Source of the DNA: Gluconobacter sphaericus NBRC 12467
Lineage (GTDB): Bacteria; Pseudomonadota; Alphaproteobacteria; Acetobacterales; Acetobacteraceae
Length of the DNA: 39,024 bases
Assembly (NCBI RefSeq): GCF_006539125.1
Contig: NZ_BJMK01000019.1
Coordinates: 1-39,024, forward strand
Reading direction: 5' to 3'
The notes below the pieces were generated by a model. The model was not told where the DNA came from. It saw nothing but the letters and a program-made list of their open reading frames with translations, and made no database searches. Below, one piece after another: positions 29,803-38,987 of the stretch (positions are counted from its first letter, which is position 1; each line of letters opens with the position of its first letter). The translations under genes and the position numbers were made by a program.

Positions 29803-32162
29803 CCGCCCTGCTGACCCTGATGAAACAGGTGCGGCTTGCCCGACTTTTCTCTTTCCGGACGGAAATCCCGGAGGGAGCGGAAGAAGACATCCGGCTGTCA
29901 CGCTGCCGCGTCCTGCGGGGGCTGAACTTCTTTCATTTCCTTCCTCAGATCAGCTGTGGCCCCATCGCCGGCCTCTGCTTGATGCGGAACTACCCGACCT
30001 ACGGCATGATTCTCTGCGGGTCCGTCCTGTTCCTGCTGCTGGTCTACAATATCTGCTTCTATGCAATCCCGACCGAGAAGCTGGTCGATACCAAGCAGTC
30101 GTGGATCCTCAAGGGGCTCAATTTCGCATTTGCGCTCTGCTGGATCACACTTCCGGTCATGGTGTTCCCCTATGGCGATGCCAATGACAGGGTCCTGGTC
30201 GCCGGCATTATGGTTGGCCTGACAGCGACGACCATCACACTGATGCCCTTGGCCGGCATGGGAGAAATCATTGCGCTCATGCTGGTCCTGTCGTGCTGCC
30301 TCGCCCTTTTCCAGTCATGGGAAATCGATCACGGCTCGTTCTATTTCTATACCGCCATCGAACTGGCCATTTACCTGTTTTTTGTCCTGTCCCTGACCAT
30401 GGCGGTCCGGACACTGTTCGTAGCGTTTCTGGTCAACCGGTATTCGCTGGAACAGCGCAACAGCATTGTCCAACTCCTGTTGCGGAATGCGGATGATGAT
30501 ACCGGCGACTGGCTGTGGGAGACCTCCACGTCCGGAACGTTGAAGAATGTCTCGGCCAGCCTGGCCTCTGCGTTCGGCAACAGCCGGGAATGGCTGGAAA
30601 ACCGGAACTTCTTTGACATCCTGTCCGATCTGGCAGGCCCCGCGGCTTTCGACAGAGACGAACGGACAGGCTTTGGACGCCTGCGGCAGTGCTTCGACAA
30701 CCGAATCTTCTTCCGGGACATCGTGGTGTCGGGAGCACTCCATGGCCAACAGCGCTTCTGGTCGCTGAGTGGGCGCCCCATTTTTCAGGATCGGAATTTC
30801 ATCGGTTATCGCGGCGTCGGAACCGACGTAACCCAGACACACTGGGCCCAGGAAAGCGCCTCTTTCCGGGCAAGGCATGATCTGCTGACCGGTCTGCCCA
30901 ACCGCGGCGCCTTCCTCGACGACATGGAAACCTATCTCATCGAGGCCGAGCGCACGGGCGAAGCCTTCGCACTGCTCAATCTCGATCTGGACGGCTTCAA
31001 GCAGATCAACGATCGGTATGGCCACTCCGCCGGCGACGAGATGCTCCGGAAAGTCACAGTCGTGCTGAGCAGGACGCTCAACGAGCGCCACAGGCTTTAT
31101 CGGTTTGGCGGCGACGAGTTCATGTTGCTGGAACGTCAGACAACGCCTGCCCAAGCGGCCAACACGGCTACGGGACTGATCAACGCGCTGACGAATGTTC
31201 CCATCCGCATCGGGGAAGGTGTGCGCTGCGCGGTCGGCCTCAGCGTGGGAATCGTTCTCTCGATCGGAGGAACGGAACGGGTGGGAAGCCTGCTGGAGGC
31301 CAGCGACCTTGCGCTTTACGAAGCCAAAAGTCTGGGTGGTCACACACACCGTTTCTACAATCCTGAACTGCGCACCGTGGCCAAGCGCAACCGTGACCTG
31401 ATCCGCGCGCTTCCCGAGGCGCTGGACGAGGGGATACTGGGCATTGTCTATCAGCCCTTCTTTAACACACAGAGCCAGAAACTCTGTGGATTCGAGGCGC
31501 TGATCCGCTGGTCACATCCAGAATATGGCCGTGTCCCGCCCGAACGGATCATCCAATTGGCGGAAGAAGCCGGGCTGATCCATCGCCTTGGCGTCTATGT
31601 CATGGAGAAAGCCTGCGTTTTCGCCCGCGAATGGGATGAGGGACTGGTGTTGTCGATCAACGTTTCGGTCGGCCAGCTCGAGGCCCCTGCTTTCCTGAAG
31701 GACACGTTCCGTATCCTTGAAAAGACCGGCTTCCCGGCTCGCTACCTGCAGATCGAGATGACCGAAAACATCTTCATGGAGCCGGATGCCGCGACCTTCA
31801 CCCTGCTGAGCCGTCTTCAGAGTGCCGGGATTTCCATCGCGCTCGATGATTTCGGCAAGGGATTCTCATCACTCGGATATCTGCGCTTTTTCCCGTTTTC
31901 GAAAATCAAGTTGGACGGCCTTTTTGTACGGGACATGCTACGCGAATCCCGCGCGGCCTCTATTGTGCGAGCTGTGGTTGATCTGTCCATTGATCTGGGC
32001 GTGGCGGTTACGGCGGAAGGTGTGGAACGCCAGGAACAGCTATCCTATCTCAGGCGCCTCGGCTGCACAGAAGTCCAGGGATATCTGCTGTCACGTCCGC
32101 TTTCCCCGGAAGATACCAAGCGGTTCATGGCCACGACCCCAGCCATACTGGAATCCTCGTAA
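29799..32162 (+). CDS. Membrane-bound c-di-GMP diguanylate cyclase/phosphodiesterase (GGDEF-EAL)
   Basis: Both domains look catalytically intact. The order is: about five to six membrane helices (roughly residues 45-215), a PAS-like sensor region (about 230-350), GGDEF (motif RFGGDEF at 435-441), then EAL (GFEALIRW, 563-570). EAL residues in EMTEN, DDFGKGFSSL, KIKLD and EGVE are all kept. No RxxD inhibitory site precedes GGDEF, so product inhibition of the cyclase is not expected. The start at 29799 overlaps the leader-peptide stop; a GTG at 29709 has no ribosome site. c-di-GMP in acetic acid bacteria controls cellulose, motility and biofilm. Length 787 aa. Confidence 0.92.
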   Translation: MTALLTLMKQVRLARLFSFRTEIPEGAEEDIRLSRCRVLRGLNFFHFLPQISCGPIAGLCLMRNYPTYGMILCGSVLFLLLVYNICFYAIPTEKLVDTKQSWILKGLNFAFALCWITLPVMVFPYGDANDRVLVAGIMVGLTATTITLMPLAGMGEIIALMLVLSCCLALFQSWEIDHGSFYFYTAIELAIYLFFVLSLTMAVRTLFVAFLVNRYSLEQRNSIVQLLLRNADDDTGDWLWETSTSGTLKNVSASLASAFGNSREWLENRNFFDILSDLAGPAAFDRDERTGFGRLRQCFDNRIFFRDIVVSGALHGQQRFWSLSGRPIFQDRNFIGYRGVGTDVTQTHWAQESASFRARHDLLTGLPNRGAFLDDMETYLIEAERTGEAFALLNLDLDGFKQINDRYGHSAGDEMLRKVTVVLSRTLNERHRLYRFGGDEFMLLERQTTPAQAANTATGLINALTNVPIRIGEGVRCAVGLSVGIVLSIGGTERVGSLLEASDLALYEAKSLGGHTHRFYNPELRTVAKRNRDLIRALPEALDEGILGIVYQPFFNTQSQKLCGFEALIRWSHPEYGRVPPERIIQLAEEAGLIHRLGVYVMEKACVFAREWDEGLVLSINVSVGQLEAPAFLKDTFRILEKTGFPARYLQIEMTENIFMEPDAATFTLLSRLQSAGISIALDDFGKGFSSLGYLRFFPFSKIKLDGLFVRDMLRESRAASIVRAVVDLSIDLGVAVTAEGVERQEQLSYLRRLGCTEVQGYLLSRPLSPEDTKRFMATTPAILESS

Positions 32163-32177
32163 CTCCCAAGGCGGCCC

Positions 32178-32828
32178 TCACGAGGTCAGCGGATTAGGCG
32201 CCGTTTTTTTTCCTTCCTCGGACACACGCCAGCAATACCAAGCCAACGTCGAGCGATGGGGAGCGAAACGTTCCGTTTCCTCTTTCAATATTTTCGGTTT
32301 GGGAGGCAAATCCATTTTCCGGATCCGTCTCCATCCCTCCCGCACGCCGAAATCATCAACCGGCATCACGTCAGGCCGATTTAGCGTGAACATCAGGAGC
32401 ATCTCGACCGTCCATCGACCAATGCCACGCAGGGTGACAAGACGATCGATCAGCTCTTCATCCGTCATGGCAGATGCCTCGGCGCGACTGGGGACGAGAC
32501 CATCAAGCCGGGCCTGCGCAAGGCCTTTCATGGCCAGAAGTTTGTTTCCCGAAAGACCACAGGCCCACAGTTTTTCTTCGGAAAGAGACAGAATCCGCCC
32601 GGGCGCAGGTGGCGGTCCGTCAACGCTCTCCTGCGCGCCCAGAAGACAGAGGCGGCCGAATATTTTTCGGGCCGCCGCGCCATGTAGCTGCTGGCCGGCG
32701 ATGGCCCGCAGAAGAGCATCATAGGGTTCCTGCCCGTCATCCCCGCGCAGCGTGCATGGCCCGATACGGGCGATGACAGCGGCAAGATCGGGATCCGCGC
32801 CTAGAAACAGCGTGGCAGAATCAGCCAT
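32178..32828 (-). CDS. DNA-3-methyladenine glycosylase II (AlkA-type, HhH-GPD)
   Basis: Base-excision repair enzyme that removes alkylated purines. The 216-residue protein has the helix-hairpin-helix LVTLRGIGRWTVEMLLMF (130-147) and the catalytic Asp in MPVDDFGVREG (Asp158/159). AIAGQQLHGAAARKI is the conserved first helix. It is the short AlkA form without the N-terminal TBP-like domain. The ATG at 32828 has GGAAAGG about ten bases upstream; an ATG three codons earlier is too close to it. The frame stays open to 33941, but that part is the antisense of tonB and is not coding. It converges with the GGDEF-EAL gene, 15 bases apart. Confidence 0.92.
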   Translation of the reverse strand: MADSATLFLGADPDLAAVIARIGPCTLRGDDGQEPYDALLRAIAGQQLHGAAARKIFGRLCLLGAQESVDGPPPAPGRILSLSEEKLWACGLSGNKLLAMKGLAQARLDGLVPSRAEASAMTDEELIDRLVTLRGIGRWTVEMLLMFTLNRPDVMPVDDFGVREGWRRIRKMDLPPKPKILKEETERFAPHRSTLAWYCWRVSEEGKKTAPNPLTS

Positions 32829-33065
32829 CAGGAGCATGCCTTTCCAGAAGTTAAGGTTTGCGTGACTCTTTGTGTCTTTCTTGGGTCTCGCATTACTGTC
32901 ATGATACGCTAATACAGACGCCCACCCCCAGCCCCGGATAACCAGCCTGCCGGATGACAACCCCGACCGCCCTGGTGCAAAAGGTCTGGCGATGATGCGA
33001 CGCCACCTTCTCTTCGCCGACCGGCTGTTTTCTGCCAGGTCCTTTTCAGACGGGCTGTGCCGCGT

Positions 33066-34184
33066 ATGAGCGGAACGGTTATTGTCACATCTGAAAAGCC
33101 GCAGAAGCGCGAACCCCAGCTCTTCGCCCCCTCGGCGCGGACCGCTCCTGCACGCCCGCAACACGCCCCCGCCGGAACTCGGGAGCGGCTGAGGGATTAC
33201 GTTCCGCCATCGGTTCCGGTGCGCCCGGTCCTGACGCCGATGATGCGGCCGCAGACCATCGTCGAGAACGGGCCGACGGTTCCGTTCATTTTCTCGGCGG
33301 GACTGCACGTGGCCATTCTGGCGTTCCTTCTGATGCAGCATCATGGCATGCACGGCTCGCCTGCTGGGCAGGAACAGCCGCAGGTTGAAATGGTTTTCGA
33401 TACGCCGCCGTCGAAAAGCAGCATGCGCGGCCCTCGTGCGCGCGACGAAGGTGGCGCTCCGCCACCTTCGTCTGCACAGAGCCCCGAAGAAACTCAGGAA
33501 AACCAGCAGCAGCCACAGAAGGAACAATCCACGCCCACACCGGCCGTCCCGACCCCCGAGACACCCGCCGCGCCTGATGTCCCGCAGGAACCTTCGGCCG
33601 AATTGCCCAAAACAGCGCCAACCCCGGCCCCCGTCACACCGGGCGCGGCCCCGAACCAGCGCAGCCAGCAAACATCGCCGCATGCCCATCACTCGCAGCG
33701 TTCTGTTCGCTCCGACCGGAACAACCCGTTCGCGCATCCGATGGATCTTTCGTTCGGCGAGCAGCCCTCGCCCTATCGCCACCGTCGTGGACGTGCGTCC
33801 GGTTCCGGTGGCCCGATCGATATGTCCCTGGGGCCACTCAGCATGAATGGTGCCATCAACGCGCCGTATCAGACCCGCACGAGCGTCAAGGGCGTCAGCG
33901 AGGATTACGGCGGGGAAATCGACCGCTGGATCCGGGCTCATATGTACTATCCGGAAGAAGCTGCCCGCGCCGGCGAGGATGGTCCGTCGTCAGTGCATGT
34001 CGTGTTGGACCGTTCGGGACATGTGAAATCCGTCCGGCTGGTGAGTCAGTCCGGATCGTACTCGCTGGATGCCGCGACGACCGGCATGTTCCAGGGGGCG
34101 CATCTGCCGCCGGTTCCGCCGGACATGAAGGGTGACCATTTCGACATCGACGTGACGATCAACTACATCCTGATCCGCCGGTAA
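33066..34184 (+). CDS. tonB: TonB family energy transducer
   Basis: Couples the proton motive force to outer-membrane receptors. The 372-residue protein has an unusually long cytoplasmic tail (about 70 residues), one membrane anchor (TVPFIFSAGLHVAILAFLLM, 71-90), a Pro/Gln/Thr-rich periplasmic spacer (about 110-205), a His/Arg-rich stretch, and a C-terminal TonB fold (about 285-372: YYPEEAARAGEDGPSSVHVV, DRSGHVKSVRLVSQSG). ExbB/ExbD are not adjacent. The gap 32829-33065, shared with divergent alkA, holds no gene and no clear promoter. ATG at 33066 is preferred over a GTG three codons earlier. Confidence 0.88.
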   Translation: MSGTVIVTSEKPQKREPQLFAPSARTAPARPQHAPAGTRERLRDYVPPSVPVRPVLTPMMRPQTIVENGPTVPFIFSAGLHVAILAFLLMQHHGMHGSPAGQEQPQVEMVFDTPPSKSSMRGPRARDEGGAPPPSSAQSPEETQENQQQPQKEQSTPTPAVPTPETPAAPDVPQEPSAELPKTAPTPAPVTPGAAPNQRSQQTSPHAHHSQRSVRSDRNNPFAHPMDLSFGEQPSPYRHRRGRASGSGGPIDMSLGPLSMNGAINAPYQTRTSVKGVSEDYGGEIDRWIRAHMYYPEEAARAGEDGPSSVHVVLDRSGHVKSVRLVSQSGSYSLDAATTGMFQGAHLPPVPPDMKGDHFDIDVTINYILIRR

Positions 34185-34194
34185 GAAAGGCGCA

Positions 34195-34214
34195 CGGCTT
34201 CGACAACGGAGCCG
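34195..34214 (+). other. Hairpin between tonB and the lipoprotein gene
   Basis: CGGCTTCG (34195-34202) pairs with CGGAGCCG (34207-34214), eight pairs with one G-U, around ACAA. It lacks a U tract; it may reduce read-through or stabilise the tonB message. Confidence 0.35.
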
Positions 34215-34261
34215 CAATCCCATACAGTCCACCGGGTCACTGCCCTGTTACCGGAGCCCCG

Positions 34262-35197
34262 ATGCGCCGCTTCTGTTTTGTTCTGCTGCCTCTCTGCTTT
34301 CCCCTTGTTCTGGGAGGATGTTTCAGCCTTTCGCGACCTTTCGCCGATCCCGGGCAGCAGGCCAGATATTTGACGGCGGCCAATCTGCCTCCGGCCCGGC
34401 TGGCCGTCCCAACCCCCACGGAGTCCCTGCTGTCTGACGATGCTGCCGCCCTCTGGGCCCATGACATGGCGCAGGCGATGGTCGGCCAGTCCGTCCCGGC
34501 CATCGCACAACCTCGCAAAAAGGGAGACTGGTGGCTGAAAATGAGCGCGGCCACACGGAACGGGGCCATAGTACCCCATTACGTCATCATGACACCGGAA
34601 GGAAAAATCCGTGCGGAAACGGATGGTCCTGCCGTTGATATGGCAGGCTGGAGCGCTGGAGACAGGCTGGCACTTCAGGGCGCCGCTGTTCAGGAAGCTC
34701 CGCAACTGGCGAACCTGCTGACGGGCATCCAGGCCAACATGATGCAGCAGGACCCGCACAGTCTCATGAACCGGCCGGCAAAGATCTGTTTCAAGGGTGT
34801 CACTGGCGCCCCCGGAGACGGAAACATATCCCTGGCCCGCGCCTTCTATGCGTCTCTCCCGGACAAGACCAACACGGTGACGACGACCGAAAAAGGCGCG
34901 GATTTCGTCGTCCGCGGCACGGTCGGTCTCAAAACGGGCGCGCCAGGCAGCACCGGACACGCAGTCGATCATATCGAAATCGTCTGGCATGTCCTGACCC
35001 CGGACGGGAAGGAAGCCGGGGCCGCAACCCAGCTTCACGACATCGCACCTCATTCGCTGGACGGGGCCTGGGGCGATGCCGCTGACATGGCCGCCGATGA
35101 AGCCGCACAGGGCGTACGCACCATCGTCACCAACTATTCAGGCCGTAACCACGCCCCCCTGCCGGAAACAAAACCCGCACCGAAAAAAGCAGCCTGA
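34262..35197 (+). CDS. Predicted lipoprotein, unknown
   Basis: The 311-residue product has a clear lipoprotein signal (MRRFCFVLLPLCFPLVLGGC; lipobox LGGC, Cys20). The mature part lacks a recognised domain; it contains a WWLKMSAATRNG strand, an EGKIRAETDGP strand, a mid-region DFVVRGTVGLKTG, and the segment HIEIVWHVLTPDGKEAG, which together suggest a mostly beta, two-repeat fold. The C-terminus is Lys/Pro/Ala-rich (ETKPAPKKAA). It follows tonB by 77 bases, so it might share a transcript. The gene is probably conserved in acetic acid bacteria, but I recognise no name. Confidence 0.75.
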   Translation: MRRFCFVLLPLCFPLVLGGCFSLSRPFADPGQQARYLTAANLPPARLAVPTPTESLLSDDAAALWAHDMAQAMVGQSVPAIAQPRKKGDWWLKMSAATRNGAIVPHYVIMTPEGKIRAETDGPAVDMAGWSAGDRLALQGAAVQEAPQLANLLTGIQANMMQQDPHSLMNRPAKICFKGVTGAPGDGNISLARAFYASLPDKTNTVTTTEKGADFVVRGTVGLKTGAPGSTGHAVDHIEIVWHVLTPDGKEAGAATQLHDIAPHSLDGAWGDAADMAADEAAQGVRTIVTNYSGRNHAPLPETKPAPKKAA

Positions 35198-35337
35198 GAC
35201 TTTTGCCCTCCGACAGCCATGCTTTCTTTTGCAGGACTGGTACGCACAAACAATGAGACTGGATGGATGACAGGGCGCTCCTGCACTGTTAGAAGGCCCA
35301 CAACTTCCCTGTCGGACACCGGACGAGGCCGTTTTTC

Positions 35338-36270
35338 ATGAAGATCGTAGCCTGCAACAGTAACCTGCCGCTGGCCCGTGCGGTCGCACATGAGCTGCGG
35401 ATGCCGCTGTGCAAGACCGTGGTAAAACGCTTCGCCGATGGCGAGGTGTTCGTCGAGATTCAGGAAAACGTTCGCGGTGAAGATGTCTTCGTCGTGCAGA
35501 GCACCTGCATGCCGACGAATGACCATCTCATGGAACTGCTGGTCATGCTCGATGCGCTGCGTCGCGGGTCGGCCAAGCGCGTCACAGCCGTCATGCCGTA
35601 TTTCGGCTACGCCCGGCAGGACCGTAAATCCGGCCCCCGGACGCCCATCAGCGCCAAGCTGGTGGCAAACCTCCTGACCGAAGCCGGCGCCAACCGCATC
35701 CTGACGATGGATTTGCACGCCATGCAGATCCAAGGCTTCTTCGACATCCCTACGGACAACCTCTATGCCGCGCCGCTTTTCGTGCGCGACCTCAAGACAC
35801 GTCTGCCGGACCGTGAACTCATCATTGTATCCCCGGATGTCGGTGGTGTGGTCCGTGCCCGCCAACTCGCACAGCGCCTGAATGTGGATCTCGCCATCAT
35901 CGACAAGCGCCGTGAGCGTGCCGGAGTGTCGGAAGTCATGAACGTCATCGGTGACGTCGCCGGCCGCTACTGCGTGCTGGTAGACGATATCATCGACAGT
36001 GGCGGATCGCTGTGCAACGCTGCCAATGCCCTCATGAGCCGTGGCGCAGAAGGCGTTGAAGCTTATGTCACTCACGGCGTTCTGACTGGCAATGCCTGCC
36101 TGCGCGTGAAAGACAGTCCTTTGAACATGCTAACACTGACTGACAGTATTCCGGCAACCGAGGCTCTTCTCGAAACCCCGAACATCCGTCAGATCACCAC
36201 AGCCAACCTGCTGGCCCGGGCCATGAGCGCCGTTGCCGATGAAAGCTCGGTCTCTTCTCTCTTCGACTGA
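35338..36270 (+). CDS. prs: Ribose-phosphate pyrophosphokinase
   Basis: Makes PRPP from ribose-5-phosphate and ATP for nucleotide, histidine and tryptophan synthesis. The 310-residue protein carries [16 protein letters not shown] (32-47), the ATP-site region [11 protein letters not shown], catalytic His127 in [13 protein letters not shown], and the PRPP loop [10 protein letters not shown] (215-224). GAGG lies at normal distance before the ATG. It belongs to the class I enzymes regulated by phosphate and ADP. The upstream gap (35198-35337) shows only a weak promoter candidate (TTGCAG-N17-AATGAG). Confidence 0.97.
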   Translation: MKIVACNSNLPLARAVAHELRMPLCKTVVKRFADGEVFVEIQENVRGEDVFVVQSTCMPTNDHLMELLVMLDALRRGSAKRVTAVMPYFGYARQDRKSGPRTPISAKLVANLLTEAGANRILTMDLHAMQIQGFFDIPTDNLYAAPLFVRDLKTRLPDRELIIVSPDVGGVVRARQLAQRLNVDLAIIDKRRERAGVSEVMNVIGDVAGRYCVLVDDIIDSGGSLCNAANALMSRGAEGVEAYVTHGVLTGNACLRVKDSPLNMLTLTDSIPATEALLETPNIRQITTANLLARAMSAVADESSVSSLFD

Positions 36271-36307
36271 TTTTTCACCGGCCTGCTTCATGGTCCAGCC
36301 TTCGTGA

Positions 36308-36979
36308 ATGGACTTCCCTATGTCGCAGATTGCCTCCAAGCCATATTGGTATCTCCGTCACGGTGAGACCGACTGGAATTGTCAGGGACTGGCACAAGGT
36401 CGGACTGATATTCCGCTCAATGAAACCGGCCGACAACAGGCTCTGCAGGCTGGCAGGGCTCTTGCTCGCCTTTTCGACAATGAGCAAAAACCTTTTGCCC
36501 GTATCGTATCCTCTCCTCTGACACGTGCTTTCGTCACGGCAGAAACTGTTCAGAAAACAATTCAGGACTACACGGGTATCACCCTTCCGCTGCATGTGGA
36601 TGATAATTTACAGGAAGTCTGCTTCGGAATTCAGGAAGGCACCCCCATGGGGGATTGGTACAGACCATGGATTGAAGACGGCCTTACCCCCGAAGATGCT
36701 GAAAGCTTTGCATCATTGACCGAGAGAGCTCGTCTGGCCGTTAATGATGCACTGAAAAAACCCGATATTCCCCTGATTGTTGCGCATGGTGCCCTGTTCA
36801 GAGGGCTGCGACATGCGATGAAGCTTCCGGTCGACATACGCCTTCCCAATGCAGTACCGGTCGCGTTGAAATTCACGCAAGCAGGTTGGCAGACTGAGAT
36901 GCTGGATACATCAGTCTCCGCGACAAATTGCGCTCCAATACACCCCACTGCCCCTCTTGAATATAAAAGTAAACAATGA
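36308..36979 (+). CDS. Histidine phosphatase family protein
   Basis: Phosphoglycerate-mutase-like phosphatase, 223 aa. The phospho-histidine is His18 in the RHGETDWN signature, Arg73 lies in SSPLTRA, and the second active-site His160 is in IVAHGALFRGL. The C-terminal tail after residue 205 is extra for the family. Substrate not readable; members remove phosphate from small metabolites. A start at Met5 (36320) is an alternative, since neither has a strong ribosome site. It follows prs by 37 bases. Base composition falls toward AT over its length. Confidence 0.88.
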   Translation: MDFPMSQIASKPYWYLRHGETDWNCQGLAQGRTDIPLNETGRQQALQAGRALARLFDNEQKPFARIVSSPLTRAFVTAETVQKTIQDYTGITLPLHVDDNLQEVCFGIQEGTPMGDWYRPWIEDGLTPEDAESFASLTERARLAVNDALKKPDIPLIVAHGALFRGLRHAMKLPVDIRLPNAVPVALKFTQAGWQTEMLDTSVSATNCAPIHPTAPLEYKSKQ

Positions 36980-37013
36980 TCTTATAAAAGATCTTCTAGA
37001 GGAGAATAATGGA

Positions 37014-38861
37014 ATGGAATTCTTCCATTTAAAAACATTTCATGGAACCACTCTATTTTTCTGTTCGGAAGATCGTATCTTAAAACATTCAAATGAAAAG
37101 CAGGCGTCGTACATTGACGTCGTCATTGCCCAATCTTCGGAAAATCCAGCTTTCTTTATTGTCGCACCCGTCAATATCGGGGAGGACGTGGAAAAAATTC
37201 ATCCTGAAGAAAACACCCTTTTCAAGGATAGGTTTTTCGTTTTTGAAACCGGATTTCAAAACAATAATAAATTGTCCCTTCTTTCCCTTGAAGAAAAAAA
37301 GTTTTTTTCAGCAGATCCCTTTGGAAATCTTGCCTTCAATCGAGATGAAAGCCGAGAATGGGAATTTTTTTTCTTATCTCCCAACCAGGTTACAATAGAC
37401 GAAAAATCTACAGAAATATTTAATGAAATAAATAAGTTTATTTCAAATAAAAATAATATAGAAAAATCCATTTTTGAAATAAGTCAATCGAACAAAAATA
37501 TCAGGGTTGAGATTTTTAATATATTTATCCGATCCCTGAACGCAACACGTCGTAAAATTTTTTCCAAGATCCTTATAACTGCTTTTTTCAATCTCCCCGA
37601 TGAAAATTATTTCAATATTCTTGAAATAATCAACTATATCCCTCACGCAGAATGGGTCCACAGGACACTCCTAGAACTAGCACAGTGGAATATGCGTAGA
37701 AATGGCTGTTCCATCAGAAAAGCCGCAGGCGAATATGATTTCCTAGGGTATGGACATATCAGAGATCGCGGAAACGGAATTTACTGGGGATCTATAATTC
37801 TTGGTATCGCCCGGGAAGCGATCGAAAGCAGACAAGACATTGCTCTTCTGGCGACAGCCCGAGATGAAGGGATTTACTTTCTGGAATGGATAGCACATCA
37901 CCGCGTCATCGGAATAAAAGATTTCTTTATTTATACCAATGACAATACAGATGGTTCTGATGCCCTCCTGCAAGTTCTTGCGAAAAATGGAGAAATTACC
38001 TGGATCAACAATACCGGAAACCATATCCCGGGCATCAACATGCAGTACAAAGCCTACAATCACGCTTTGACAACACTTCCTGAAATTCTTGATTTCCGCT
38101 GGTGTGCAGTTGTCGATATCGATGAAGCCATTCTTCCGTCACAAGGAAGTAAAAATAGTATACTCCCTATTATTTCCGCCCGAGATGAACAGGGCGTAGA
38201 CTGCTTTTTCTTGAACTGGAGAGTGTATTATCCCAACAACCATTTGACATGGTCAAACGGATTGTCTGCAGACCGCTTCATAGAAGGCGATAAACATCCT
38301 CTTGTTAAGTCCATTTTTAAAACAAATCTATTTAATTATTCCTACGCACATCATCCGGAATGCTCATACTCTGGACGAATATATGCGACGGTAGATGGAA
38401 ATATTTATTCCCAGAATCAGACGACAAATGAAGATTTGAACTTTACGCAAACCCCGACGGAATGGGCTCATGTCTGTCATTACCACCTACGTTCCTTCGA
38501 AGAATATATCTGGAAATTTTCTCGTGGCGAAAATGACGGAAAAGGTGTCATTAAAAACAAACATTTCAGATACAATAACCCTGCGATTTTTGATTTATTC
38601 GCGCAGACTTTTAAGGTTGAAGGAGTATCTACTGCTTCCCGTCTATCTGAAGATATATATGCCGAAGTGCGTCGTCTTCTAAAAATCCCTGGCGTCTCAG
38701 ACGCGATACAAGAAATAATTTCAAAATACCACAAGGCATCTGCAGTCTTCGTTGAGGAAAGTCTTCAGATCATGTTACTGGATGATCGAATTGACTCACA
38801 TACCAAGCAGACATGGGAAAATTTATGTTCTTTATGGAGACAGGAAAGACTTCAAAAATAA
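37014..38861 (+). CDS. Fascin-like beta-trefoil plus family 2-type glycosyltransferase fusion
   Basis: The C-terminal part (about residues 275-480) is a glycosyl transferase family 2-like domain (Glyco_tranf_2_4 type): LLATARDEGIYFLEWIAHHRVIG, YTNDNTDGSD, and the metal DxD motif VVDIDEAI near residue 368. The first ~125 residues (FHLKTFHGTTLFFCSE; FFSADPFGNLAFNR; REWEFFFL) recall a fascin/beta-trefoil domain, where a similar FSAD...NR...WE.F pattern repeats. A helical linker lies between. The ATG at 37014 is preferred (GAGGAG nine bases upstream) over a TTG at 36957 that overlaps the phosphatase. Codons are strongly AT-rich, unlike the window, so recent transfer is likely. It may modify surface polysaccharide or protein; acceptor unknown. 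A GATCTT-ATAA-AAGATC hairpin (36978-36993) precedes the ribosome site. Confidence 0.75.
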   Translation: MEFFHLKTFHGTTLFFCSEDRILKHSNEKQASYIDVVIAQSSENPAFFIVAPVNIGEDVEKIHPEENTLFKDRFFVFETGFQNNNKLSLLSLEEKKFFSADPFGNLAFNRDESREWEFFFLSPNQVTIDEKSTEIFNEINKFISNKNNIEKSIFEISQSNKNIRVEIFNIFIRSLNATRRKIFSKILITAFFNLPDENYFNILEIINYIPHAEWVHRTLLELAQWNMRRNGCSIRKAAGEYDFLGYGHIRDRGNGIYWGSIILGIAREAIESRQDIALLATARDEGIYFLEWIAHHRVIGIKDFFIYTNDNTDGSDALLQVLAKNGEITWINNTGNHIPGINMQYKAYNHALTTLPEILDFRWCAVVDIDEAILPSQGSKNSILPIISARDEQGVDCFFLNWRVYYPNNHLTWSNGLSADRFIEGDKHPLVKSIFKTNLFNYSYAHHPECSYSGRIYATVDGNIYSQNQTTNEDLNFTQTPTEWAHVCHYHLRSFEEYIWKFSRGENDGKGVIKNKHFRYNNPAIFDLFAQTFKVEGVSTASRLSEDIYAEVRRLLKIPGVSDAIQEIISKYHKASAVFVEESLQIMLLDDRIDSHTKQTWENLCSLWRQERLQK

Positions 38862-38867
38862 TATAAT

Positions 38868-38902
38868 ATTTAAGAAAAATATACCATAAATATTTCTTAA
38901 AT
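38868..38902 (+). terminator. AT-rich hairpin after the glycosyltransferase
   Basis: ATTTAAGAAA (38868-38877) pairs perfectly with TTTCTTAAAT (38893-38902) around a 15-nt loop, seven bases after the stop codon. The stem has few GC pairs, so it would be a weak terminator. Confidence 0.35.
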
Positions 38903-38944
38903 CTATAAAGCATTGATATTTACTGCACACTATTTTTTCGTATA

Positions 38945-38978
38945 TTCTCAGGTGGCGGTGTGCTGTCCAACCTGAGAA
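38945..38978. promoter_or_regulatory. Perfect 9-bp inverted repeat just before a new reading frame
   Basis: TTCTCAGGT (38945-38953) and ACCTGAGAA (38970-38978) are perfect partners around 16 bases, with GG/CC extending the stem past a bulge. It is GC-richer than its surroundings and lies nine bases before an ATG. It may be a terminator, an operator, or the boundary of an inserted segment. Confidence 0.35.
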
Positions 38979-38987
38979 ATTCGAACA

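Noticed and set aside
32829-33941. N-terminal extension of the AlkA frame to 587 aa
   Set aside because: The extension is antisense to tonB and low complexity (Arg-rich); AlkA homology begins at 32828.
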